The notes under the pieces were generated by a model. It did not search any database and had not been told where the DNA came from. It was given only the letters and a program-made list of their open reading frames with translations. This document shows, in pieces, positions 48,791-56,950 of a stretch of 64,000 bases of DNA. The position numbers were made by a program, and so were the translations under genes. Origin of the DNA: Pseudomonas sp. MYb327. GTDB lineage: Bacteria; Pseudomonadota; Gammaproteobacteria; Pseudomonadales; Pseudomonadaceae. The stretch spans positions 2,246,001-2,310,000 of the forward strand of contig NZ_CP159258.1 in assembly GCF_040438925.1 (NCBI RefSeq). The letters run 5' to 3'. Position 1 is the stretch's first letter. Every line of letters begins with the position of its first letter.

Positions 48791-48817
48791 ATGTAACCAA
48801 TTAATGCAAAATGTAAC
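48791..48817. promoter_or_regulatory. Direct repeat ATGTAAC, 20-bp spaced
   Basis: ATGTAAC occurs twice (48791-48797 and 48811-48817), exactly 20 bp apart, i.e. two helix turns, in the region between the divergent lysR and antiporter genes. A plausible site for a dimeric regulator or the LysR protein itself. Confidence 0.35.
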
Positions 48818-48906
48818 TACAGAGTTCCAGCATGTTGCTGACTCAGCCAGGTGCAGCCTTTATCCTTATCCCCCCCGTCGTACCGAGTGAATGGAGTTTT
48901 TTTCTC

Positions 48907-50715
48907 ATGCCCCATGAAGGCAATCTCTTACAAGCCGCTGTCGTGTTTCTGCTCGCGGCCGTTCTCACCGTTCCGCTGGCCAAGCGCCTTCAGTTGGGGG
49001 CGGTGCTGGGTTACTTGTTCGCCGGGGTGATCATCGGCCCCTCTGTGCTGGGCCTGATCGGCAACCCGCAGAGCGTCAGCCACATCTCGGAACTCGGCGT
49101 GGTGTTGCTGTTGTTCATCATCGGCCTGGAATTGTCGCCGCGGCGTTTGTGGGTGATGCGTAAATCCGTATTCGGTGTCGGTTTGGCCCAGGTGCTGCTG
49201 ACGGGTTCGACGATCGGCGTGGTGGCGCTGTTTCTGTTTGGGCAACCGCTCAACAGCGCGATTGTGCTGGGTCTCGGGCTAGCCCTGTCGTCCACTGCGT
49301 TTGGCCTGCAAAGCCTGGCGGAGCGCAAGGAGCTCACCAGTCCCCACGGGCGTTTGGCGTTTGCGATTTTGCTGTTCCAGGACATCGCCGCGATCCCGTT
49401 GATTGCCATGGTGCCGCTGCTATCCGGTGTCGATCACAACGCCAGCACTGCGGAGGATGTAAACCACGGCTTGCGTGTATTAGGCAGCATCGCCGTGGTG
49501 GTCATTGGCGGACGTTATCTGTTGCGTCCGGTGTTTCGCGTGGTGGCGAAATCCGGTTTGCCGGAGGTGTCCACCGCCACCGCGTTGCTGGTAGTGATCG
49601 GCACTGCGTGGTTGATGGATCTGGTCGGCGTGTCCATGGCCCTTGGCGCGTTCCTCGCTGGCTTGCTGCTGGCGGACTCTGAATATCGCCATGAACTGGA
49701 AGCGCAAATCGAACCGTTCAAGGGGCTGCTGTTGGGGCTGTTTTTTATCAGCGTCGGCATGGGCGCGAACTTGAGTCTGCTGCTGAGTGCGCCCGTCGCG
49801 GTGCTTGGGCTGACCCTGCTGCTGATCGCCATCAAGTTGCCGTTGCTGTTTATCGTCGGCCGACTGGCCGGGGGCTTGAGCAAGGTCAGTGCGATCCGCC
49901 TCGGCATCGTGTTGGCGGCGGGAGGTGAGTTTGCCTTTGTGGTGTTCAAGATCGGCCGCGATCAGGGGCTGTTCGAACCACGCCTGTATGACTTGCTGGT
50001 GCTGACCATCACTCTGTCCATGGCGGTCACGCCGTTGTTGCTGCTGGTCTGTGCGCGCCTGGTCAGCCCTAAAGTGCAACCGGTGGAGGTGCCAGAGACC
50101 TTCCGCGAAATCGACACCGATGCACCCCGCGTGGTGATTGCCGGCATGGGCCGGATGGGCCAGATCGTCGCGCGGATCCTGCGGGCGCAGAACATCAAAT
50201 TTGTCGCCCTCGATACCTCGGTGGAAACCATTGAGCTGTCCCGCAGCTTCGGCGGCGTGCCGGTGTTCTACGGCGACCCGATGCGTCCGGAAATCCTCAG
50301 TGCAGCCAAGGTCGAGCAGGCGGAATTCTTCGTGATCGCCACCGACGACCCGGACACCAACATCAAGACTGCCGAATTGGTGCACAAGCTGTATCCGCAC
50401 ATAAAAATCATCGCCCGCGCTCGCAACCGTCAACATGTGCATCGGTTGGTGGACGTCGGTGCCCAGGCTGTACGGGAAACCTTTTATTCGAGCCTGGAAA
50501 TGAGCCGGCAAACGTTGATTGGCCTCGGGCTGACCCAGGCTCAGGCAGACGCGCGGATCAAACGCTTCAAGCATCACGACGAACAGGTGCTCGAAGCGCA
50601 GCACGCGGTCTACGACGACGCGGCGAAGGTCATTCAGACGGCGCAGCAAGCACGGGCGGAATTGGCGCGGTTGTTTGAGTCGGATCAGCTGGAAGAGCAA
50701 GCGGCCAGAAAATGA
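48907..50715 (+). CDS. Kef-type cation:proton antiporter (CPA2) with TrkA-N domain
   Basis: A 602-residue membrane protein: an N-terminal sodium/proton exchanger domain of about 380 residues (twelve helices; GVVLLLFIIGLELSPRRLW, DIAAIPLIAM) and a cytoplasmic NAD-binding RCK domain (VVIAGMGRMGQIVARIL). KefB/KefC export potassium under electrophile stress; this protein has the full layout. Start at MPHEGNLLQ with GGAG 10 nt before; 25 upstream codons are open but unsupported. Confidence 0.9.
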   Translation: MPHEGNLLQAAVVFLLAAVLTVPLAKRLQLGAVLGYLFAGVIIGPSVLGLIGNPQSVSHISELGVVLLLFIIGLELSPRRLWVMRKSVFGVGLAQVLLTGSTIGVVALFLFGQPLNSAIVLGLGLALSSTAFGLQSLAERKELTSPHGRLAFAILLFQDIAAIPLIAMVPLLSGVDHNASTAEDVNHGLRVLGSIAVVVIGGRYLLRPVFRVVAKSGLPEVSTATALLVVIGTAWLMDLVGVSMALGAFLAGLLLADSEYRHELEAQIEPFKGLLLGLFFISVGMGANLSLLLSAPVAVLGLTLLLIAIKLPLLFIVGRLAGGLSKVSAIRLGIVLAAGGEFAFVVFKIGRDQGLFEPRLYDLLVLTITLSMAVTPLLLLVCARLVSPKVQPVEVPETFREIDTDAPRVVIAGMGRMGQIVARILRAQNIKFVALDTSVETIELSRSFGGVPVFYGDPMRPEILSAAKVEQAEFFVIATDDPDTNIKTAELVHKLYPHIKIIARARNRQHVHRLVDVGAQAVRETFYSSLEMSRQTLIGLGLTQAQADARIKRFKHHDEQVLEAQHAVYDDAAKVIQTAQQARAELARLFESDQLEEQAARK

Positions 50716-50731
50716 GGTGGCTGTCATGGCC

Positions 50732-50770
50732 CCTGTGGGAGCGAGCCTGCTCGCGATGAACGATAACGCG
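50732..50770. repeat. Single REP-like palindrome
   Basis: CCTGTGGGAGCGAGCCTGCT followed by CGCGATGAACGATAACGCG; a variant of the GTGGGAGC REP type, immediately downstream of the antiporter gene. Confidence 0.55.
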
Positions 50771-50807
50771 ATGCACTGGATAAACAACAATTTCAAAGGA
50801 ATCCAAA

Positions 50808-51908
50808 ATGGCTGCTGACCAATCCTCCCCTGCCCTCAAGGAAATCTTCAACGCTGAACGCCTCCAGCACATCGCCACCGAAATGACTGCGGTCTATCCG
50901 GAATTCGATGCCAAGGCATTCTTGAAATTGGCCAACACCGGGTTGGCGGAGTTGTCGGTGATGCAGCGCATGGCCCGTGTCAGCGAATGCCTGCACGCGG
51001 TACTGCCGCTGGGTTATGAGGCCTCGCTAGAGGTTTTGCGCGCCCTCGCCCCGCGCCTCAACAGTGGTTTTGTCAGCATGTGCCTGCCGCACTACGTGGC
51101 GACTTACGGCGCCGAGCGCTTCGAGTTGTCCATGGACGCGCTCAAATACTTCACGGCGTTCGGTTCCTCGGAATTCGCGATCCGTCATTTTCTGCGCCGC
51201 GATCTGGACCGCACGCTCGAGCTGATGCAGGACTGGTCGCTGGACGACAACGAACACGTAAGACGCCTCGCCAGTGAAGGCTGCCGCCCGCGCCTGCCGT
51301 GGTCGTTTCGCCTGGAGCAGATCCAGGCCGACCCACGCCTGGCCGCCGACATTCTCGACAACCTCAAGGCCGACAGCAGCCTGTACGTTCGCAAGTCCGT
51401 GGCCAACCACCTTAATGACATCACCAAGGATCACCCTGACTGGGTGCTGGACCTGATCGAGGGCTGGTCGCTGGACAACAAGCACACCGCGTGGATTGCC
51501 AGGCATGCCTTGCGCAGCCTGATCAAACAGGGCAACCAGCGGGCACTGGCGATCATCGGGGCCGGGGGCAAACCGGAAGTCGAGATCATTGATGTGCGGG
51601 TCCATCCGCCAGTAATCGGGCTCGGGGAAAAAATCACCTTGTCCTTTGCGCTCAAATCAACGATTGAAGCCAGTCAGCGCCTGGTGGTCGACTACGCCAT
51701 CGACTACGTGAAAGCCAACGGCAGCACCTCGGCGAAAGTCTTCAAACTCAAGGCTTTGACGCTTCCCGGCCAGAGCACCGAACGCGTCAGTCGAGGTCAG
51801 CACATCAAGGAGCTCACCACCCGCCGCCATTACGCGGGCAAGCATGCGGTGCATGTATTGGTAAACGGCGAACGCCTGGCCAGTACGGCGTTCGAAATCC
51901 TCGGCTGA
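50808..51908 (+). CDS. alkC: DNA-3-methyladenine glycosylase AlkC-like
   Basis: A 366-residue DNA repair protein. Residues about 10-250 are helical HEAT-like repeats of the AlkC/AlkD fold (AIRHFLRRDLDRTLELMQDW, SSLYVRKSVANHLNDITKDHPDWV), which excises alkylated bases such as 3-methyladenine without flipping them. Residues about 255-366 form a beta-rich Ig-like domain (VEIIDVRVHPPVIGLGEKIT...). The Ig extension is the mark of AlkC as described in P. fluorescens, distinguishing it from AlkD. Good GGAATCC spacing before the ATG. Alone in its unit. Confidence 0.82.
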   Translation: MAADQSSPALKEIFNAERLQHIATEMTAVYPEFDAKAFLKLANTGLAELSVMQRMARVSECLHAVLPLGYEASLEVLRALAPRLNSGFVSMCLPHYVATYGAERFELSMDALKYFTAFGSSEFAIRHFLRRDLDRTLELMQDWSLDDNEHVRRLASEGCRPRLPWSFRLEQIQADPRLAADILDNLKADSSLYVRKSVANHLNDITKDHPDWVLDLIEGWSLDNKHTAWIARHALRSLIKQGNQRALAIIGAGGKPEVEIIDVRVHPPVIGLGEKITLSFALKSTIEASQRLVVDYAIDYVKANGSTSAKVFKLKALTLPGQSTERVSRGQHIKELTTRRHYAGKHAVHVLVNGERLASTAFEILG

Positions 51909-52019
51909 TACACGCTCCTACAGGGTTTAGCGGACGACAGGACAGCATTCCCCACCTTCAGACTCCGTTAAGAAATGCCCCGGATACTCCTCCCATTCTT
52001 TCCCGGGAGGCGTCTGCCA

Positions 52020-52697
52020 ATGCCCCAAATCAACTGGAACATCCCTTTGCCGCTGTATTTCGGCCACGCCGAAACGCCGCGGATGAACCTCGCAAGGGCT
52101 TTACCTGACGAACCGGCGCGTCCGGTATTCGAAACCTTCATCCAGCAACGCTTCCGCAAGGCCCATGGCGCCGACATCCGTCACTTCATGCCGGAATTGT
52201 TCGGTATGAGCAACACGGCGGACGAGCTTTTAGCGGTGGTCGGCGTGCGTCTGGCTGAAGGCGAACAGTTGTTCCTCGAGCGTTATCTGGACGAACCAAT
52301 CGATCCGCTGATCAGCGCCGCTGCCGAGCACACCGTGGACCGGGCAGCCATCGTCGAAGTGGGCAATCTGGCGGCCAGCGACACCGGCAGTGCGCGCCTG
52401 AGCATCATTGCCATGACCTACTTGCTGGCCATGGGTGGCCTGGAGTGGGTGGCGTTCACTGGGAACGTCGGCCTCGTCAACAGCTTCCATCGGCTTGGCC
52501 TTAAGCCGATAACCCTGTGCGCCGCCGACCCCGAACGTCTGGGGGACGAGCGCGACAGTTGGGGCAGCTATTACGAGAGCAAGCCTTGGGTGCACGTTGG
52601 CAACATCCGCGCCGGGTTCCTTCATTTACGCAATATCGGGATGTTCAGTCGCCTGGGGTTACCGTCGTCTTTCGAGGAGGCCAGCCATGTCGCCTGA
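52020..52697 (+). CDS. Thermostable-hemolysin-family protein (T_hemolysin)
   Basis: A 225-residue protein of the Vibrio delta-VPH-like family. No signal peptide. The core LLAVVGVRLAEGEQLFLERYL, then RAAIVEVGNLAASDTGSARL, GGLEWVAFTGNVGLVNSFHRL and DSWGSYYESKPWVHVGN shows the alternating pattern of a GNAT or acyl-homoserine-lactone-synthase-like fold, so it may be an acyl transferase misnamed a hemolysin; that is my inference. Start at MPQINWNI, GGAGG 9 nt before. First gene of the seven-gene operon; its end overlaps the AMP ligase by 11 nt. Confidence 0.78.
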   Translation: MPQINWNIPLPLYFGHAETPRMNLARALPDEPARPVFETFIQQRFRKAHGADIRHFMPELFGMSNTADELLAVVGVRLAEGEQLFLERYLDEPIDPLISAAAEHTVDRAAIVEVGNLAASDTGSARLSIIAMTYLLAMGGLEWVAFTGNVGLVNSFHRLGLKPITLCAADPERLGDERDSWGSYYESKPWVHVGNIRAGFLHLRNIGMFSRLGLPSSFEEASHVA

Positions 52698-54168
52698 AAT
52701 CGTCCTTTTTCGACAGACCCTGCGCTTTCATGCTGAACACAAGGCCCATACCATCGCCTTGTGCGGCGATCATCTGAAGCTGGACTACGCCACGCTGTAT
52801 GCCGAAGTGATCGATCGCCAGCAGCGCCTGCGCGACGAAAACGTCGAGGTCGTCGCATTGGCGCTGGACAACGGCGTCGACGCGATGCTCTGGGACCTGG
52901 CGATACTGTTCGAGGGCCTCACCTGCCTGACGCTGCCGCCGTTTTTCAGTCCGGCTCAACGCAATCATTGTCTGGAACAAAGTCAGGCCGGGCTGGTAAT
53001 TGCCGAACCAGCAATGGACGCCGAATTGCAAATGCTCGGCTACCAGCAACAAGGTGAGTTCTGGCGACGCACGTTCAGCGGTTCAAAGCGCATACCTGAA
53101 GGCACCGCGAAACTGACTTTCACCTCCGGCACCACCGGCACGCCGAAAGGCGTGTGCCTGAGTGCCGAGAGCATTCTACGGGTCGCCCGCGAGCTGGATC
53201 AGGCCAGCAAACCCGCCCACCCGCAACATCATCTGGCCCTGCTGCCCCTGGCAATCCTGCTGGAAAATCTCGGATGTTATGCAGCGCTGTATGCGGGTGC
53301 GACGCTGAGCGTGCCCAGTCAAAAGGTCTTGGGCATTCAGGGGGCCAGCGGCGTTGATGTGCCACGTCTGCTCGAATGCCTGGCCACACGCGCTCCCCAA
53401 AGTCTGATCCTGGTGCCGCAGTTGTTGCTGATGCTGGTCAACGCTGCCGAACAAAAAGCCTTTAACCCTCACTCACTACGTTTTGCCGCCGTGGGCGGTG
53501 CGCGGGTATCCGCAGAGCTGCTGCAGCGCGCGCAGAAGATCGGTCTCGCGGTTTACGAGGGCTATGGATTGTCCGAATGCGCGTCCGTGGTGTGCCTCAA
53601 TCGTCCTGGAGAGCACCGCCCCGGCAGTGTTGGCCGGCCTCTGCCCCACGTGGAGATTCGACTGGCGAACGACGGCGAAGTACTGATCAAGGGATCGACC
53701 TTGTTGGGCTATTTAGGCGACACGCCGAACACCGGTGAGTGGTGGTCCAGCGGCGATCTCGGTGAATTCGATACGGAGGGTTTTCTCTATCTCAAGGGGC
53801 GCAAGAAACACCAATTCGTCACCAGTTTCGGTCGCAACGTTAACCCGGAATGGGTCGAGGCCGAGCTGACCCAGCGTCGGCATATCGCCCAAGCCTTCGT
53901 CTACGGCGAGGCCATGCCACACAACCACGCGCTGCTCTGGCCCCATCGACCCGACTGCACCGATGAACAACTGGCCGCCGCCGTGGCCGAGGCCAACGCC
54001 GATTTGCCCGACTACGCCCAGGTCCACCATTGGACCCGCCTGGAACAACCCTTTACCCCCGCCAATGGCTTGCTCACAGCCAATGGCCGGCCCCGTCGTG
54101 ACGCCATCGTCGAGCGTTACCGGGCACAGTTGACTGAATCTGCATTTTCCGAGGAACCCGCATCATGA
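52687..54168 (+). CDS. AMP-dependent acyl/aryl ligase
   Basis: A 493-residue adenylate-forming enzyme. Core motifs: FTSGTTGTPKGVCLS (A3), YEGYGLSECASV (A5), SSGDLGEFDTEGFLYL (A7) and GRKKHQFVTSFGRNVNPEWVE (A8). The C-terminal region, ANGLLTANGRPRRDAI, lines up with the long-chain acyl-CoA synthetase A10 stretch, but the usual catalytic lysine is replaced by arginine. It should activate a carboxylate, either to CoA or to the next enzyme. Coupled to its neighbours by overlaps (11 nt and 4 nt). No carrier protein or thioesterase is in the operon. Confidence 0.85.
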   Translation: MSPEIVLFRQTLRFHAEHKAHTIALCGDHLKLDYATLYAEVIDRQQRLRDENVEVVALALDNGVDAMLWDLAILFEGLTCLTLPPFFSPAQRNHCLEQSQAGLVIAEPAMDAELQMLGYQQQGEFWRRTFSGSKRIPEGTAKLTFTSGTTGTPKGVCLSAESILRVARELDQASKPAHPQHHLALLPLAILLENLGCYAALYAGATLSVPSQKVLGIQGASGVDVPRLLECLATRAPQSLILVPQLLLMLVNAAEQKAFNPHSLRFAAVGGARVSAELLQRAQKIGLAVYEGYGLSECASVVCLNRPGEHRPGSVGRPLPHVEIRLANDGEVLIKGSTLLGYLGDTPNTGEWWSSGDLGEFDTEGFLYLKGRKKHQFVTSFGRNVNPEWVEAELTQRRHIAQAFVYGEAMPHNHALLWPHRPDCTDEQLAAAVAEANADLPDYAQVHHWTRLEQPFTPANGLLTANGRPRRDAIVERYRAQLTESAFSEEPAS

Positions 54169-54839
54169 GTTTTTTCGACACGCTGCAAGAGGCGACCCAT
54201 CAAGAACGCCATGAACTGTTCAATCTACCGATCATTCTCGACGCCCTCGAAGGCCGCGTCAGTCTGGGAAGCTACCGGGCTTTCCTGACACAGGCCTATT
54301 ACCACGTGCGCCACACCGTGCCGCTGATGATGGCCTGCGGCGCACGTCTGCCCTCGCGCCTGGAATGGCTGCGCGAAGCGGTGTGCGAGTACATCGACGA
54401 TGAATACGGTCATGAAAAATGGGTGCTGAATGACATCGAGGCCTGTGGTGGTGACAAGTCGGCGGTACGCAGTGGCCGGCCAGCCTTGTCCATCGAGTTG
54501 ATGGTCAGTTTTCTCTACGACCTGATTGCCCGGGACAACCCGGTGGGGCTGTTCGGCATGGTCAACGTGCTGGAAGGCACGAGTATCGCCCTGGCCACCC
54601 ATGCCGCCGGCAGCATTCGTGAGCGCCTGGAGCTCCCGGAAAGTGCGTTCAGCTACCTCAGTTCCCACGGTTCACTGGATATCGAACACATGCAGACTTA
54701 CCGTCGATTGATGAACAAGCTGGACGATCCGGGCGATCAAGCCGCCGTCATTCATGCCTCGAAAGTCGTGTACAAGCTGTACGCCGATATGTTCCGTGGC
54801 TTGCCGCATGACGGGGAGAACCTGCATGCGCCTGTCTGA
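54165..54839 (+). CDS. Haem-oxygenase-like iron enzyme (HDO/TenA-like)
   Basis: A 224-residue helical protein of the iron-containing redox enzyme group of the haem-oxygenase-like superfamily. Candidate iron ligands: His47/His50 (QAYYHVRH), Glu80/His83 (DDEYGHEKW), Glu137 (VLEGTS) and Asp172/His175 (LDIEHMQ). Relatives oxidise fatty acids or amines with a di-iron centre (UndA, SznF-type). Its ATGA overlap with the ligase stop couples it tightly, so the activated acid or a derivative is the likely substrate. No thiamine-type TenA cysteine was identified. Confidence 0.75.
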   Translation: MSFFDTLQEATHQERHELFNLPIILDALEGRVSLGSYRAFLTQAYYHVRHTVPLMMACGARLPSRLEWLREAVCEYIDDEYGHEKWVLNDIEACGGDKSAVRSGRPALSIELMVSFLYDLIARDNPVGLFGMVNVLEGTSIALATHAAGSIRERLELPESAFSYLSSHGSLDIEHMQTYRRLMNKLDDPGDQAAVIHASKVVYKLYADMFRGLPHDGENLHAPV

Positions 54840-55635
54840 GGCACGCGTTGTATTGACCGGTGCCAGCGGCGGCATCGGCCTCGCGATCGCGACGGCACTG
54901 TGCGCCAGTGGTGCCCGAGTGTTGGCCGTGGCTCGGCATCGGGAACCGTTGGCAGCGCTGATTGAACGTTATCCTCAAAACTTATGCTGGATCGGCGCTG
55001 ATCTGACGGTTGCCGCCGACCGGCGCGAAGTACTGGCAGAAGCGCAAAGCATCGGTGGCATCAACCTGCTGATCAATGCCGCCGGAGTCAATCATTTCGC
55101 CATGCTCGAACAACTGGACGACAGCGAAATCAACGCGATGCTGGCGGTGAACGTCAGCGCGCCGATCTGCCTGACCAAACTCCTGCTGCCGCTGCTCAAG
55201 CGAGCCGACAGCGCCATGGTGGTGAACGTCGGTTCTACCTACGGCTCCATCGGCTACCCCGGTTACGCCAGCTATTGCGCCAGCAAGTTTGCCTTGCGCG
55301 GGTTCTCCGAGGCGTTGCGCCGGGAGCTGGCGGACACCCGCGTGAGCGTGCTTTACGTTGCGCCGCGCGCCACCCGCACCAGCATGAACAGTCCGGCGGC
55401 CCAGGCGTTCAACGACGCGATCAAGGCCAACGTCGATGACCCGAAAACCGTCGCCGCCGCAGTCATCCATGCCATCGCCGGTGACCGTCGCGACTTGTAC
55501 CTGGGCTGGCCGGAACGCTTTTTCGTACGCCTGAACAGTTTGCTGCCCAACCTGGTTGATCGCGGCCTGCGCAAGCAATTGCCGTTGGTGCGTCGCTTGA
55601 GCCAGAAACCCGACAAGGAGAATCTCGAACCATGA
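54826..55635 (+). CDS. Short-chain dehydrogenase/reductase of the operon
   Basis: A 269-residue SDR with TGASGGIGLA (about 11-20), NAAGVN, catalytic YCASKFALRG and a C-terminal tail of about 40 residues (GWPERFFVRLNSLLPNLVDRGL) that suggests membrane or lipid association. It starts 14 nt inside the iron-enzyme gene and ends overlapping the TPR gene by 4 nt. A lipid-reducing or -oxidising step is plausible. Confidence 0.82.
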   Translation: MRLSEARVVLTGASGGIGLAIATALCASGARVLAVARHREPLAALIERYPQNLCWIGADLTVAADRREVLAEAQSIGGINLLINAAGVNHFAMLEQLDDSEINAMLAVNVSAPICLTKLLLPLLKRADSAMVVNVGSTYGSIGYPGYASYCASKFALRGFSEALRRELADTRVSVLYVAPRATRTSMNSPAAQAFNDAIKANVDDPKTVAAAVIHAIAGDRRDLYLGWPERFFVRLNSLLPNLVDRGLRKQLPLVRRLSQKPDKENLEP

Positions 55636-56276
55636 AAAAAATCGTCGTTTGCCTGCTGATGGGTGCGCTGAGCCAGAGCGTCTGGGCTCTGGACGCCACC
55701 GATCAACAACGCCTGAATGGTATCCAGCAAAGCTGGGCGCACATTCAGTACGAGGTGCCGGAGGACCAACGCACCGCTGCCTTCGAAAAACTCGCCGCAC
55801 AGGCTTCAAGCTTTACTCAACAGCGACAGTCAGTAGCGGAAGCCTGGATCTGGTCCGGCATCGTCACCTGCAGCTGGGCCGGCGCCCAGGGTGGGCTGGG
55901 TGCCCTGAGCAAGGTCAAGGACGCCAAAGCCGACCTGGAAAAAGCCCTGACCCTGGACCCCAAGGCCTTGCAAGGCTCGGCCTACACTAGCCTCGGCGCG
56001 CTGTATGACCGCGTGCCAGGCTGGCCCATTGGTTTTGGCGACTCAGACAAGGCCGAACAATTTCTCAAACTCGCCTTGCAAATGAATCCGAACGGCATCG
56101 ACAGCCTGTACTTCTGGGGCGATCACCTCTACCGTCAAAAGCGTTACAGCGAAGCCAGGACAGCGCTGCAAAAAGCCTTGGAGGCAGCCCCAAGACCAGG
56201 TCGCGAAATCGCCGATGCCGGGCGCCGCAAAGAGATCGAAGCGTTGCTGGTGGATGTGAACAAGAAACTCGACTGA
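55632..56276 (+). CDS. Exported TPR-like protein
   Basis: A 214-residue protein with a signal peptide (MKKIVVCLLMGALSQSVWA) and helix-pair repeats: AKADLEKALTLDPKALQGSAYTSLG, then GDSDKAEQFLKLALQMNPNG, then RYSEARTALQKALEAA. Probably periplasmic. A conserved GAQGGLGALSKVKDAKADL and VPGWPIGFGD point to a defined family, which I cannot name securely. Coupled by an ATGA overlap to the SDR, and ahead of the two-component genes; it could present or sense the pathway product. Confidence 0.75.
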   Translation: MKKIVVCLLMGALSQSVWALDATDQQRLNGIQQSWAHIQYEVPEDQRTAAFEKLAAQASSFTQQRQSVAEAWIWSGIVTCSWAGAQGGLGALSKVKDAKADLEKALTLDPKALQGSAYTSLGALYDRVPGWPIGFGDSDKAEQFLKLALQMNPNGIDSLYFWGDHLYRQKRYSEARTALQKALEAAPRPGREIADAGRRKEIEALLVDVNKKLD

Positions 56277-56287
56277 CAGGAGTCCGT

Positions 56288-56950
56288 GTGCGTTTATTAC
56301 TGGTTGAGGACGACGTGGCCTTGGGCGAAGGTATTCACCAGGCCCTTGGTCGCGAAGGTTATACCGTCGACTGGGTGCAGGACGGCAGCAGCGCCCTGCA
56401 CTCGTTGCTCAGTGAAGCTTTTGACGTGGCGGTACTCGATCTGGGTCTGCCGCGCATGGATGGCCTCGAGGTGCTGCGGCGCCTGCGTGACAGTGGCTCC
56501 AACCTGCCCGTACTGATCCTCACCGCCCGGGATGCCACCGAAGACCGCATTGCCGGCCTGGACGCCGGGGCTGACGACTACCTGATCAAGCCGTTCGACC
56601 TGGCGGAACTCAAGGCGCGTCTGCGCGCCTTGTTGCGGCGCAGCGCCGGCCGCGCCCAAGTGCTGATCGAACATGCCGGCATCAGCCTGAACCCCGGCAC
56701 CCAGCAAGTCAGCTATCAGGGCGAACCGGTGGCGCTGACGCCCAAGGAATATCAACTGCTGCACGAACTGCTTTCGCCTCCGGGCCGGGTCATGACCCGC
56801 GATCACCTGATGCAGTTGCTGTACGGCTGGAACGAGGAAGCTGAAAGCAACACCCTGGAAGTGCACATCCATCACCTGCGCAAGAAGTTCTCCGCTGACC
56901 TGATTCGTACCATCCGGGGTGTCGGCTACCTGGTGGAGGAGCGTCGATGA
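56288..56950 (+). CDS. OmpR-family response regulator
   Basis: A 220-residue regulator: receiver domain with acidic pair (VEDD), phospho-acceptor Asp51 (VLDLGLP) and Lys in LIKPFD, then an OmpR/PhoB winged helix (about 120-218) with LTPKEYQLLHELL and EVHIHHLRKKF. Like QseB/PmrA in length and pattern. GTG start with AGGAG 5 nt before. Coupled to the histidine kinase by a 4-nt overlap. Confidence 0.92.
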   Translation: MRLLLVEDDVALGEGIHQALGREGYTVDWVQDGSSALHSLLSEAFDVAVLDLGLPRMDGLEVLRRLRDSGSNLPVLILTARDATEDRIAGLDAGADDYLIKPFDLAELKARLRALLRRSAGRAQVLIEHAGISLNPGTQQVSYQGEPVALTPKEYQLLHELLSPPGRVMTRDHLMQLLYGWNEEAESNTLEVHIHHLRKKFSADLIRTIRGVGYLVEERR

